NCBI GenBank assembly: GCA_963747335.1
Contig: CAVVEV010000001.1
Coordinates: forward strand, 1-64,000
Origin: Prado023 sp963747335
GTDB lineage: Bacteria; Actinomycetota; Actinomycetes; S36-B12; CAIYMF01
DNA length: 64,000 bases
Direction of reading: 5' to 3'
How positions within the stretch are numbered: position 1 is the first letter of the stretch; the number at the start of each line of letters is the position of its first letter. The notes beneath the pieces are model-generated. The model was not told where the DNA came from. It searched no databases and was given only the letters and a program-made list of their open reading frames with translations. Of this stretch, positions 46,583 through 55,680 are shown piece after piece. Made by a program: the position numbers and the translations under genes.

Positions 46583-47491
46583 ATGATCCTCGTGTGCGGT
46601 GCGACCGGGGAGCTCGGCGGGCGAGTGGCCCGCCGGCTGGTCGAGAGGGCGCCGGTTCGGGCGCTCGTGCGTCCCGCGTCGGACGCGACGCAGCTGCAGG
46701 CCAGCGGCATCGAGGTGGTCCGCGGCGACCTGCGGGAGGCATCGAGCCTCGTCGCTGCGCTGGCGGGCGTGGAGACGGTCGTGACGACGGCGAACGCCAT
46801 CAGCCGGATCCTCTCCGGCGCCACCGACGTCACGATCGCCGGAGTCGACGGCACCGGCAACCAGAACCTCATCAGCGCGGCGCAGGTCGCCGGAGCCGGC
46901 AGGTTCGTCTTCATCTCCACAGCAGGGCTCTGTGCGGAGCTGGCGGGAATGGCGCCGCTGACGGGTGCCAAGTGGGCCGCGGAGAAGGCGCTTGCGGCAA
47001 CCGCGATGCAGCGGGTGATCGTGCGCCCCGACATGTTCCAGGAGGTCTGGCTCGCGCCCATGACCGGGATCGATGCCGCCGCCGGCAAGGCATTGGTCTA
47101 CGGCCGCGGTCAGACGCCGCAGCGCTACGTGGCCCTCGACGACGTGGCCGACCTCGTCACGCATCTGGCGCTGGCCGACGGCCCGCCGGAGGTCGTCGAG
47201 TTCGGTGGGCCGGAGGCGCTGAGCCGCATGGAGGTGGTGGCGCTCTTCGAGCAGGCCAGCGGCGCCTCGATGAAGGTCCGCCACGTGCCGCGGATGGCAC
47301 TGTCGGTCGGGCGCCGGGCGCTGTCGCGGCCGAAGCCGGAGATCGCCTCGCTGATGGGGATGGCTCTCTACTCCGACACCCATCCGGCGACGTGGGATGA
47401 CGCCCCCCTGCGTGCGGCCGGGATCACCCCGCGGCCGGCCGGCGAGTTCATCAGGACGGCTGCCCTGGCTGTGCGGGCACCCTCAGCCTGA
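46583..47491 (+). CDS. NmrA-like / extended SDR family NAD(P)-binding protein
   Basis: 302 residues with an N-terminal Rossmann motif ILVCGATGELGGRVARRL and the pattern of atypical SDRs (NmrA, NADH:ubiquinone-like epimerases): VVRGDLREASSL, FVFISTAG and VALDDVADLV. The catalytic YxxxK is not obvious, so it may be a sensor or reductase. AAGGGGGAG precedes the ATG. Confidence 0.85.
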   Translation: MILVCGATGELGGRVARRLVERAPVRALVRPASDATQLQASGIEVVRGDLREASSLVAALAGVETVVTTANAISRILSGATDVTIAGVDGTGNQNLISAAQVAGAGRFVFISTAGLCAELAGMAPLTGAKWAAEKALAATAMQRVIVRPDMFQEVWLAPMTGIDAAAGKALVYGRGQTPQRYVALDDVADLVTHLALADGPPEVVEFGGPEALSRMEVVALFEQASGASMKVRHVPRMALSVGRRALSRPKPEIASLMGMALYSDTHPATWDDAPLRAAGITPRPAGEFIRTAALAVRAPSA

Positions 47492-47569
47492 TTCCCGTCC
47501 GTTCGCCGGTGGGCGAACGCCACAGTTGGCCCGGTGCGGATGACCGGAGGGCGGGCGTAGGGTCGGGCG

Positions 47570-49303
47570 GTGATCGACCTCCTGCGCACCCACATCGCGC
47601 CCTACCGCCGCGACCTCGCGATCGTCATCGGGCTGCTCGTCCTGCAGGTCCTGGGCACCCTCTACCTGCCTGAGCTCAACGCCGACATCATCAACAACGG
47701 CGTGGCCAAGGGCGACACGGGCTACATCATCCGCGTCGGTGGGTTGATGCTGCTCGTGGCGCTCCTGGTCGGGGTGGCTGCGATCGTCGGGCTGTACTTC
47801 GCCTCCCGGACGTCGATGTCGGTGGGCCGCGACATCCGTGCGCGGGTCTTCCGCGCGGTGCAGAGATTCTCCCTGCGCGAGGTGAACACGTTCGGCGCGC
47901 CGACGCTGATCACCCGCAACACCAATGACGTCCAGCAGGTGCAGATGTTCCTGCAGATGGCGCTGACGGTCATGGTGACAGCGCCCCTGATGGCGATCGG
48001 TGGGGTGATCATGGCCTACCGGCAGGACGGGCCGCTCTCACTGCTGCTGCTGGTCATCGTGCCGATCATGATGGTGGTGATCGGCGCGGTGATGGTCAGG
48101 GCCGTGCCGCTGTTCCGGGCGATGCAGGTCAAGATCGACACGATCAACCTGATCCTGCGCGAGAACCTCACGGGTATCCGAGTCATCCGCGCGTTCGTGC
48201 GCACCGAGCACGAGGAGGAGAGGTTCGCCACGGCCAACGCCGACCTCACCGACACCACCCTGAGCGTCAACCGGCTGTTCGCCCTGATGATGCCCGCGCT
48301 CATGCTGATCATGAACCTGTCGAGCGTGGCGGTGGTCTGGTTCGGCGGCAACCGGATCGCCTCCGGCGAGATGCCCATCGGCAACCTGATGGCCTTCCTG
48401 GCCTACCTGATGCAGATCCTGATGTCGGTGATGATGGCCACGATGGTGCTGGTCATGTGGCCCCGCGCTGCAGCATCGTCCGAGCGGCTCAACGACGTGC
48501 TGGCTGTGGAGACCGACATCCATGACCCGGAGGTCCCCGAGCCGGGACAGGCCGCGCTGCGGGGCACGGTCGAGTTCCGTGACGTCGAGTTCGGGTACCC
48601 TGGGGCTGCCGAGCCGGTGCTGCGCGGGATCTCGTTCACTGCGCGCCCGGGGCAGACCACCGCGATCATCGGCTCGACCGGCTCGGGCAAGTCGACCCTG
48701 ATCAACCTGGTTCCCCGGCTCTACGACGTCACCGGCGGAGCGGTCCTCGTTGACGGCGTCGACGTCCGCGAATGGGCGCGGTCAGCGCTCTGGGCGAGCA
48801 TGGGGCTGGTACCCCAGAGGGCGTTCCTGTTCTCCGGGACCGTCGCGGACAACCTGCGCTTCGGGGCCCCGGACGCCACCGAGGATCAGATGTGGCGGGC
48901 TCTGGAGATCGCCCAGGGCGCGGACTTCGTCCGCGCCCTGCCCGAGGGTCTCGACGCCCCCATCGAGCAGGGCGGGGTCAACGTCTCCGGCGGCCAGCGC
49001 CAGCGCCTGGCGATCGCCCGCGCGCTGATCCGCGAGCCCTCCGTGTACGTCTTCGACGACTCCTTCTCCGCGCTGGACTACGCCACGGATGCCCGGCTGC
49101 GTGCCGCCCTGAGGGAGCCCACTGGCGACGCGTGCGTGCTGATCGTGGCCCAGCGGGTGGCCACGATCCGCCATGCCGACCAGATCCTGGTCCTCGACGA
49201 CGGGCGGCTGGCCGGAGTCGGCACCCATGACGAGCTGATGGCCGGGTGCCCGACCTACGCCGAGATCGTGCTCTCCCAGCTCTCCGCGGAGGAGGCAGCA
49301 TGA
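47570..49303 (+). CDS. heterodimeric ABC exporter subunit A (degenerate ATP site)
   Basis: 577-residue half-transporter: six helices, then an ATPase domain with Walker A GSTGSGKST and signature VSGGQRQRL. In Walker B the catalytic Glu is replaced by Asp (YVFDDSFSALD), as in the degenerate-site subunit of TM287/288 and LmrCD-type exporters. The GTG is six bases after TAGGGT. Coupled to subunit B by an ATGA overlap. Lipid or drug export is likely. Confidence 0.9.
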   Translation: MIDLLRTHIAPYRRDLAIVIGLLVLQVLGTLYLPELNADIINNGVAKGDTGYIIRVGGLMLLVALLVGVAAIVGLYFASRTSMSVGRDIRARVFRAVQRFSLREVNTFGAPTLITRNTNDVQQVQMFLQMALTVMVTAPLMAIGGVIMAYRQDGPLSLLLLVIVPIMMVVIGAVMVRAVPLFRAMQVKIDTINLILRENLTGIRVIRAFVRTEHEEERFATANADLTDTTLSVNRLFALMMPALMLIMNLSSVAVVWFGGNRIASGEMPIGNLMAFLAYLMQILMSVMMATMVLVMWPRAAASSERLNDVLAVETDIHDPEVPEPGQAALRGTVEFRDVEFGYPGAAEPVLRGISFTARPGQTTAIIGSTGSGKSTLINLVPRLYDVTGGAVLVDGVDVREWARSALWASMGLVPQRAFLFSGTVADNLRFGAPDATEDQMWRALEIAQGADFVRALPEGLDAPIEQGGVNVSGGQRQRLAIARALIREPSVYVFDDSFSALDYATDARLRAALREPTGDACVLIVAQRVATIRHADQILVLDDGRLAGVGTHDELMAGCPTYAEIVLSQLSAEEAA

Positions 49304-51306
49304 GCGCCGCCGCGGCCACGGCCGGCGGCCGGCCCGGGGGGCAGGGCCCGGGGGGTCCGCCCCGGCCGGGTGGCCCCGGCCCCGGGGGCCCGGGCGGTGG
49401 CGGACCGATGGGCGGGCTGTTCGTCCAGGCCCAGAAGTCGACCGACTTCTCCGGGACCGTGCGCCGGCTGGCCGACAGACTGCGCCCCCAGGCGACCAGA
49501 ATCTTCTTCGTCATCGCGATGTCCGTGGTCAGCGTCGTCCTGGCGATCATGGGACCGAAGCTGCTGGGCAACGCCACGACGCTGATCTTCGAGGGCTACA
49601 TCTCCTCGACCCTGCCCGCGGGGGTCCCGCTCGACGACATCATCGCCGGTCTCGACGCGTCGGGCCAGACCGACCAGGCGAACATGCTGGCGTCGATGGA
49701 CATCGTGCCCGGCCAGGGCGTGGACTTCACCCAGCTGGGCCAACTGCTCACCCTCGTGACGCTGCTCTACCTGGTGTCGGCCCTGCTGGGCTGGGCCAGC
49801 GCCTACATCATGGCCGGCGTCACGCAGGCGACGGTCTACGACCTGCGCGAGGAGGTCGACCGCAAGATCGGTCGGCTGCCGCTGCACTACTTCGACACGC
49901 ACCCGCGCGGTGACCTGCTCTCCCGGGTCACCAACGACATCGACAACGTCTCCAACACCCTGCAGCAGGTGCTCACGCAGCTGATCACCTCGGTCCTGAC
50001 GGTCGTCGGCGTGCTCGGGATCATGTTCTGGATGTCGCCGATGCTGGCCCTGATCTCGCTGCTCACGGTCCCACTGTCGTTCGTGGTGACCATGCTGATC
50101 GCCAAGCGCTCCCAGAAGCAGTTCGCCTCGCAGTGGGAGTGGACCGGGTCGCTCAACGGCCACGTCGAGCAGATGTACACCGGCCACGACCTGGTGAAGG
50201 TGTTCGGCCACTCCCAGCGGGCGATCGAGGAGTTCGACGAGCTCAACGAGCGCATGTACGCCGCCAGCTTCAAGGCGCAGTTCATCTCCGGGATCATCCA
50301 GCCGTCGCTGATGTTCATCTCCAACCTCAACTACGTGCTGATCTCGGTGATCGGCGGCCTGCAGGTGGCCTCCGGGGCGATGCCCCTGGGCGATGTGCAG
50401 GCGTTCATCCAGTACGCCAGGCAGTTCCAGATGCCGATCACCCAGATCGCCGCAGTCGTGAACCTCATGCAGTCGGGCGTGGCCTCCGCCGAGCGCGTGT
50501 TCGAGTTCGTCGACGCCGAGGACGAGGTTCCCGACCCCGAGGAGCCGGTCCGTCCGGGTTCGGTCGAGGGCCGCGTGGAGTTCGAGGACGTCGCGTTCCA
50601 GTACGTGCCTGACAAGCCCCTGATCCGCGGGCTGAACCTGGTCGTCGAGCCGGGGGAGTCCTGCGCGATCGTGGGTCCGACCGGTGCCGGCAAGACCACG
50701 TTGGTCAACCTGCTCATGCGCTTCTACGACGTGGACTCCGGGCGGATCCTCCTCGACGGGCACGACATCAACCAGATGACCCGCGACGACCTTCGCGGCA
50801 GCTTCGGGATGGTCCTTCAGGACACCTGGCTGTTCGGCGGGACCATTCGGGAGAACATCGCCTACGGAGCGGCGGACGCGACCGACGAGCAGGTTCTCGA
50901 GGCGGCGCAGGCCGCCTACGTCGACCACTTCGTGCGGACCCTGACCGACGGCTACGACACGGTCCTCGACGACGAGGCGTCCAACGTCTCAGCGGGCGAG
51001 AAGCAGCTGATCACGATCGCACGGGCGTTCCTGAGCGACCCGGCGATCCTGATCCTCGACGAGGCCACGTCCTCGGTCGACACCCGGACCGAGGTGCTGG
51101 TGCAGAAGGCGATGGCCCGACTGCGCCACGGCCGAACCTCGTTCATCATCGCCCACCGCCTGAGCACCATCCGCGACGCCGACACGATCCTGGTGATGGA
51201 GGACGGGCAGATCGTCGAGCACGGCAACCACGAGGAGCTCATGGCCTCCGGCGGGGCCTACTCCCGGTTGTACGAGAGCCAGTTCGCCGGCGCGATCGAG
51301 GGGTAG
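49300..51306 (+). CDS. heterodimeric ABC exporter subunit B (catalytic Walker B)
   Basis: 668 residues. An unusual Gly/Pro-rich N-terminus (residues 9-40) precedes six helices and an ATPase domain. Walker A is GPTGAGKTT and Walker B is canonical (LILDEATSSVD), but the signature is degenerate (VSAGEKQL instead of LSGGQ). Together with subunit A this gives one functional and one degenerate ATP site, the expected asymmetry of heterodimeric exporters. Confidence 0.92.
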   Translation: MSAAAATAGGRPGGQGPGGPPRPGGPGPGGPGGGGPMGGLFVQAQKSTDFSGTVRRLADRLRPQATRIFFVIAMSVVSVVLAIMGPKLLGNATTLIFEGYISSTLPAGVPLDDIIAGLDASGQTDQANMLASMDIVPGQGVDFTQLGQLLTLVTLLYLVSALLGWASAYIMAGVTQATVYDLREEVDRKIGRLPLHYFDTHPRGDLLSRVTNDIDNVSNTLQQVLTQLITSVLTVVGVLGIMFWMSPMLALISLLTVPLSFVVTMLIAKRSQKQFASQWEWTGSLNGHVEQMYTGHDLVKVFGHSQRAIEEFDELNERMYAASFKAQFISGIIQPSLMFISNLNYVLISVIGGLQVASGAMPLGDVQAFIQYARQFQMPITQIAAVVNLMQSGVASAERVFEFVDAEDEVPDPEEPVRPGSVEGRVEFEDVAFQYVPDKPLIRGLNLVVEPGESCAIVGPTGAGKTTLVNLLMRFYDVDSGRILLDGHDINQMTRDDLRGSFGMVLQDTWLFGGTIRENIAYGAADATDEQVLEAAQAAYVDHFVRTLTDGYDTVLDDEASNVSAGEKQLITIARAFLSDPAILILDEATSSVDTRTEVLVQKAMARLRHGRTSFIIAHRLSTIRDADTILVMEDGQIVEHGNHEELMASGGAYSRLYESQFAGAIEG

Positions 51307-51345
51307 CGTCCGACTCCGTCCGACACGTCGTGCGGTTCAGCCGAA

Positions 51346-51624
51346 TCACGGCAGGTGGATGTGTGCCGTGCCCTTGTCCAGGTCGATCCGGCTGCGCGGG
51401 GGAGCGCCCTCGGCGTCCTCCTCGGCCATCAGCGACTCGTGCTCGCGCTGCTCGATCTCGTGCTTCTTCGAGGGGTAGAGCGCCTCCTGGAGGATGTCGA
51501 AGCCGGTGGATGACATCGCGGTCCCTCGCCGGCCGCGCCTCTTCGCGCTCAGCAACTCGAGCACCCCGAGCACCGACAGCAGCAGCACGAGCGCCGGCAA
51601 CGTCATCGCCAGCAGGAACCCCAC
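51346..51624 (-). CDS. DUF6191-type small membrane protein
   Basis: 92 residues: one membrane helix (VGFLLAMTLPALVLLLSVLGVLELL) and a cytosolic tail with SSTGFDILQEALYPSKKHEIEQRE, the actinobacterial DUF6191 pattern. Function unknown. The GTG at 51624 has GGAGG at six-base spacing. Confidence 0.75.
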   Translation of the reverse strand: MGFLLAMTLPALVLLLSVLGVLELLSAKRRGRRGTAMSSTGFDILQEALYPSKKHEIEQREHESLMAEEDAEGAPPRSRIDLDKGTAHIHLP

Positions 51625-51731
51625 AGCGCACCTCCACCTCAAGTGTGGCGCCCGACCACCGCTGTTCGCAATGCTCGTCCCCTCCGCGCGTCGGGCGCTG
51701 GGTGCAGCCGCAGGCTGGCATCATCGCGCGC

Positions 51732-52727
51732 ATGCGCATCCTGATCATCGGCGGGACACGTTTCGTCGGCCGGCACCTGGTGGCCGCGGCGATCGCCCGG
51801 GGGCATGCGGTCACCGTCCTGCACCGAGGGGTCGAGTGCTCGGGAGCCCCGGGCGCCGAGCACCTTCACGCGGACCGCGACGGCGACCTGAGTGTCCTGG
51901 CGGGTCGGGAGTGGGACGCCACGGTGGATGTGTGCGCCTACTGGCCGCGTCAGGTGACGTCCCTGGCCGATGCCCTGGGGGAGCATGGTGGTCGGCACGT
52001 GCTCATCTCGACGGTCTCGGTGTACGCCGAGGCGACCCAGCCGGGACTGGATGAGCAGGCTCCGCTCCTCGCGCCCCTCGGGCTGGACGGTAGCGCCCCG
52101 GTCATCGACGGCGAGACGTACGGTGGGCTGAAGGTGGGTTGCGAGCACGTCGCCGAACAGCGGCACGCCGGTGGGCTCCTGATCATCCGGCCCACCTACG
52201 TCGTCGGGCCGCATGACCCGACAGCTCGGTTCCCCTACTGGGTGCAACGGCTCGCCCGCGGCGGCACAGTGCTGTGCCCGGGCAGTCCCGATGCGCCGTT
52301 CCAGTACATCGACGCCCGTGACCTCGCGGCCTTCACCCTGGGCCTGCTCGAGGTGGGCGACGAGGGTGCGATCCACGTGGTCAACCCACCGGCTCCGTAC
52401 TCGTTCGCCGAGATGCTCGACATGGTGCGCGACGCGGTCGCCCCGGCGGGGTCCCGACTGGAGTGGGTACCGTCCGCGTGGTTGGCCGAGCGGGCGGTCA
52501 CCCCGGCGATGCTGCCGCTCTGGACCGGGTCCGACGCCCCGGACTACGTGCTGGCCATGGACCCGGCGCGGGCCCTGGCAGCCGGGCTGCGCGCACGACC
52601 GCTGGGCGAGACCGCCGCGGACACGCTCGCATGGGTGTCCGACCCGTCGTCCCAGTGGGCCGCACGAGGTGGGCTGCTCGCCGACGAGCGCGAACAGGCC
52701 CTGCTCAGCGAGTGGGCTGCTCGATAG
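51732..52727 (+). CDS. NAD-dependent epimerase/dehydratase-like protein
   Basis: 331 residues. The Rossmann motif LIIGGTRFVGRHL is at the N-terminus. The active-site region has ISTVSVYAE and Y-G-G-L-K (ETYGGLKVGCE), consistent with the YxxxK of extended SDRs, and RPTYVVGPHDPTARFPYW follows. Resembles isoflavone-reductase/mRNA-binding-type epimerase proteins; substrate unknown. CATCAT is seven bases before the ATG. It overlaps the convergent DUF3159 gene by 23 bases. Confidence 0.86.
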   Translation: MRILIIGGTRFVGRHLVAAAIARGHAVTVLHRGVECSGAPGAEHLHADRDGDLSVLAGREWDATVDVCAYWPRQVTSLADALGEHGGRHVLISTVSVYAEATQPGLDEQAPLLAPLGLDGSAPVIDGETYGGLKVGCEHVAEQRHAGGLLIIRPTYVVGPHDPTARFPYWVQRLARGGTVLCPGSPDAPFQYIDARDLAAFTLGLLEVGDEGAIHVVNPPAPYSFAEMLDMVRDAVAPAGSRLEWVPSAWLAERAVTPAMLPLWTGSDAPDYVLAMDPARALAAGLRARPLGETAADTLAWVSDPSSQWAARGGLLADEREQALLSEWAAR

Positions 52728-53400
52728 GCCCGTCGCCGGCGCCCGGCTCCGACAGCTGCGGAGCGGCCGCCATCGACTCGCGACGGGCCCGGTGGGCCGG
52801 CTCGACGACCAGCCAGGACAGCCAGATGACGACCAGCACCATGGGCCAGCCCAGCGCCACCTTGGCCAGGCCGAGCGCCACGGTCATGCCCGCGAGCCAC
52901 ATCGGCGTCATGACGGCCACACGCACCAGGAACGAACCGACCCAGATCCAGCTCGCCCGGCAGTAGGCGGCGAGCATCACCGGATCGGTCCGCCAGGCCG
53001 AGGAGCGCGTCAATGCGCCCACGGTGAGGCCGAGGAAGGGCCGCTTGACCCAGATCGAGATGGCCCACGCGAGCGCGGCGCCGGCGTTGGCCAGCAGGCT
53101 GGGCAGGAAGTAGTCCTGCGGCCGACCGGTACGGGAGGCCACGAAGGCGGCAAGCGCCACTGCGCCGAAGCCCGCGAGCGCGTGGCGCAGGGTGTCGTGG
53201 GTGGCCAGCCGCCAGCCGGTGACTACGAGGCCGGCCACGAGCGCCGCGATCAGCGCGGCCGTCAGGTTCGAGCCGGAGATCAGGTAGGCGCTGATGAAGG
53301 TCAACGGAGGCAGTCCGGAGTCCAGGACGCCGCGGCGGCCGCCGAAGGCATCCATCAGGGAGACCTCCGCCAGGTCGGGGGTCCGCTGATCGTCTGCCAT
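52705..53400 (-). CDS. DUF3159 membrane protein
   Basis: 231-residue integral membrane protein with about six helices. The conserved N-terminal FGGRRGVLDSGLPPLTFISAYL and the KRPFLGLTVGALTRSSAWRTDP loop define DUF3159. Restricted to actinobacteria; function unknown. Confidence 0.88.
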   Translation of the reverse strand: MADDQRTPDLAEVSLMDAFGGRRGVLDSGLPPLTFISAYLISGSNLTAALIAALVAGLVVTGWRLATHDTLRHALAGFGAVALAAFVASRTGRPQDYFLPSLLANAGAALAWAISIWVKRPFLGLTVGALTRSSAWRTDPVMLAAYCRASWIWVGSFLVRVAVMTPMWLAGMTVALGLAKVALGWPMVLVVIWLSWLVVEPAHRARRESMAAAPQLSEPGAGDGPIEQPTR

Positions 53401-53532
53401 GGGTCACAAGGGTAAGCGCGCAGGGGCTGGCGGACATCTCGTTCGTCGGTCAGCCCGATCGGCCAGCCCGGTCGGGGTTCGGCGGCCGAAGGTAAGGTTG
53501 GACTCAGCGATCGACCGGACTCCCCGCTCCAG

Positions 53533-53561
53533 TAGACTGGCCCATATGCCCCTGGGGGTAT
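53533..53561 (+). promoter_or_regulatory. copper-responsive promoter: TAGACT -10 followed by CsoR-like box
   Basis: -10 TAGACT (53533-53538) and, at the presumed transcription start, ATGCCCCTGGGGGTAT (53546-53561). This shares CCCCT(A/G)GGGGTAT with the csoR-copA operator. CsoR would therefore sit on the start site of the PCuAC-DyP operon. Confidence 0.7.
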
Positions 53562-53583
53562 CCGACGAAAAAGGAGCACCGAA

Positions 53584-54135
53584 ATGTCCGTCCGCCGCCA
53601 CCTCGTGGTCCCCGCATCCGTCATCCTGTCGTTGGGGCTTCTGACGGCCTGCGCCTCGGATGACACCGCCACCGACGCCGCCACCTCGCCCGTTGCAAGC
53701 GCCTGTGCGCTGACGATGGCAGACCCCTGGGTCAAGGCCCAGGACACGGAGATGACCGGTGCGTTCGGCATGTTCAGCAACGGGAGCGATGCCGATATCA
53801 CGATCACCGCAGCCTCCAGCCCGTCGGCCGGGATGATGGAGATCCACGAGGTCGTCGACAAGGATGGCGAGATGGTCATGCAGCCCAAGGAGGGCGGTCT
53901 GGTCGTGCCGGCCGGGGGGACGGCTGAGCTCAAGCCGGGCAGTGACCACCTGATGCTGATGAAGCTGCCTGCGCCGATCAAGGCCGGCGACGAGGTCGAG
54001 ATCACCGTGGTGTGCGGCACGGGCGGTTCAATGACGTGGACCAGCGTGGCCAAGCCCTTCGAGGGCGGCGCCGAGCCCTACGTCCCCGCGGAGGGTGGCA
54101 TGGAGTCCATGTCCCCCAGCCCGTCGGAGAGCTGA
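53584..54135 (+). CDS. PCu(A)C-type copper chaperone lipoprotein
   Basis: 183 residues. Lipobox LLTAC (C23). The extracellular Cu(I) site has H88, M99, H122 and M124 in the H-x10-M-x22-H-x-M arrangement of DUF461/PCuAC proteins. AAAGGAG precedes the ATG. Followed nine bases later by a Dyp peroxidase, echoing the Streptomyces ECuC-DtpA copper-trafficking pair. Copper control is supported by the CsoR-like box. Confidence 0.9.
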   Translation: MSVRRHLVVPASVILSLGLLTACASDDTATDAATSPVASACALTMADPWVKAQDTEMTGAFGMFSNGSDADITITAASSPSAGMMEIHEVVDKDGEMVMQPKEGGLVVPAGGTAELKPGSDHLMLMKLPAPIKAGDEVEITVVCGTGGSMTWTSVAKPFEGGAEPYVPAEGGMESMSPSPSES

Positions 54136-54144
54136 CCGCCGCGT

Positions 54145-55413
54145 ATGGCCTCTGACCAGCAGCCTGAGCAGCCCCCGGCTGGGGTGACCCGTCGCGGGCT
54201 GCTCGGCGCCCTGGGACTGGGGGTCGGGGGGCTGGCGGTCGGGGCCGCTGCTGGGTACGCGGTCGCGGCTGAGGGGGATCCCACAGTCGGGGGTGCTGAC
54301 CGCGAGATCGGTGCTGTGCCCGCGCCGGGCACCACGATCGAGCCGTTCCACGGCGTCCACCAGGCGGGCGTCGAGACGCCGCTGCAGCCGTACGCCACCT
54401 TCGTCGCGCTGGACCTGAAGGACGACGTCGACCGGGAGGCCCTCGTCCGACTGATGCGCCTGCTCACAGATGACGTTGAGCGGCTATCCGAGGGGCGTCC
54501 CGCCCTTGCCGATCCCCAGCCCGAGCTCGCCGGCGTGCCCGCCCGGCTCACCGTCACGATCGGGTACGGGATGGGTCTTCTGGAGGCGGCCGGGCTGGCC
54601 GATCAGGCACCGGATTGGCTCGCCGAGGGGCTTCCGTCCTTCTCGATCGACAAGCTCCAGGACCGCTGGACGGGCGGCGACCTGCTGCTGCAGGTGGCGG
54701 CTGAGGACCCGGTCACGGTGTCGCATGCGGTGCGCGTGCTGGTCCAGGACAGCGGCCCGTTCGCGACCGTCCGCTGGGTGCAGTCCGGGTTCCACCGGCC
54801 GGCCAACACGGCCCCCACGGGCATCACGGGGCGCAACCTCTTCGGCCAGGTTGACGGTACGGTGAACCCCACCCCCGGGACCGAGGACTTCGCCGACGTC
54901 GTCTGGCTGGCTCGCGGCCCCGGGACGCCGGCCTGGCTCGAGGGCGGCTCGTCGGTGCTGGTGCGGCGGGTCGCCATGGACCTGCGGGTCTGGGGCGGGC
55001 TGGACGTCATGACCAAGGAGGACTCCATTGGCCGGCACCTGGCCGACGGGTCGCCGCTCACCGGCGGCACCGAGTTCACCGCACCGGACTACGAGGCCGT
55101 CGACGACAACGGGTTCCTCGTGATCCCACCGACTGCCCACATGCGCCTTGCGCACGCCCAGGCGCCGATCGAGCGGATCCTGCGCCGGCCCTTCAACTAC
55201 GACGACGGAGTCGCCGCCGACGGCACGGCCGACGCCGGGCTCATCTTCGTCGCGTACCAGGCCGATCCCGCCAAGCAGTTCGTGCCCATCCAGGAGCGCC
55301 TGGCCACGTCGGATGTCCTGAACATCTGGACCACGCCCATCGGCTCCGCACTGTTCGCCGTTCCCGGCGGCGTCCAGCCCGGCGAGTACATCGGCCAGGC
55401 CCTCCTCGGCTGA
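54145..55413 (+). CDS. Dyp-type haem peroxidase, Tat-exported
   Basis: 422 residues. Twin-arginine signal VTRRGLLGALGLG near residues 15-26; the distal haem motif GxxDG is present (FGQVDGTVNP), as is the late HAQAPIERILRRPFNY region expected for the haem-ligand part. Resembles EfeB/DtpA. Exported folded with haem. The neighbour PCuAC and shared promoter suggest a copper-related oxidative role instead of EfeUOB-type iron uptake. Confidence 0.91.
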   Translation: MASDQQPEQPPAGVTRRGLLGALGLGVGGLAVGAAAGYAVAAEGDPTVGGADREIGAVPAPGTTIEPFHGVHQAGVETPLQPYATFVALDLKDDVDREALVRLMRLLTDDVERLSEGRPALADPQPELAGVPARLTVTIGYGMGLLEAAGLADQAPDWLAEGLPSFSIDKLQDRWTGGDLLLQVAAEDPVTVSHAVRVLVQDSGPFATVRWVQSGFHRPANTAPTGITGRNLFGQVDGTVNPTPGTEDFADVVWLARGPGTPAWLEGGSSVLVRRVAMDLRVWGGLDVMTKEDSIGRHLADGSPLTGGTEFTAPDYEAVDDNGFLVIPPTAHMRLAHAQAPIERILRRPFNYDDGVAADGTADAGLIFVAYQADPAKQFVPIQERLATSDVLNIWTTPIGSALFAVPGGVQPGEYIGQALLG

Positions 55414-55440
55414 CGTCGCCACGCCGCGCGCCCGCCCAGA

Positions 55441-55544
55441 AGTCCGCCAGCCCGAGCCGCGCCGCCCGCGGCCGCCGAGCCGGCCCGATCGGTAGTCCGC
55501 CAGCCCCGATCGCCGCCGACGGCCGCCGAGCCCGCCCGATCGGT
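55441..55544 (+). repeat. imperfect tandem duplication (53 + 51 bp)
   Basis: Two adjacent copies, each beginning AGTCCGCCAGCCC and ending CCCGATCGGT, with GGCCGCCGAGC inside, lie downstream of the Dyp gene. The rest of the 267-base gap (55414-55680) holds only a short inverted repeat CGGACC/GGTCCG around 55570. No gene seen. Confidence 0.7.
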
Positions 55545-55680
55545 CCGCTTCCCGGCGCATCCGGGCTCCGAATTCCGGACCAAGCACGGATCGGTCCGCG
55601 CGATCGTGGACCAGCTGGGAGCCACCCCCGCCCGGCGGCAAGTCCGGTGCACCTGCGGGCTGGGCCCGTGATCCGGTCGC

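Noticed and set aside
55494..55620. GGACC/GGTCC motifs downstream of the Dyp gene as a fourth copy of the TTGGA repeat
   Set aside because: They lack the TCCAA/TTGGA cores and the 30-base spacing.
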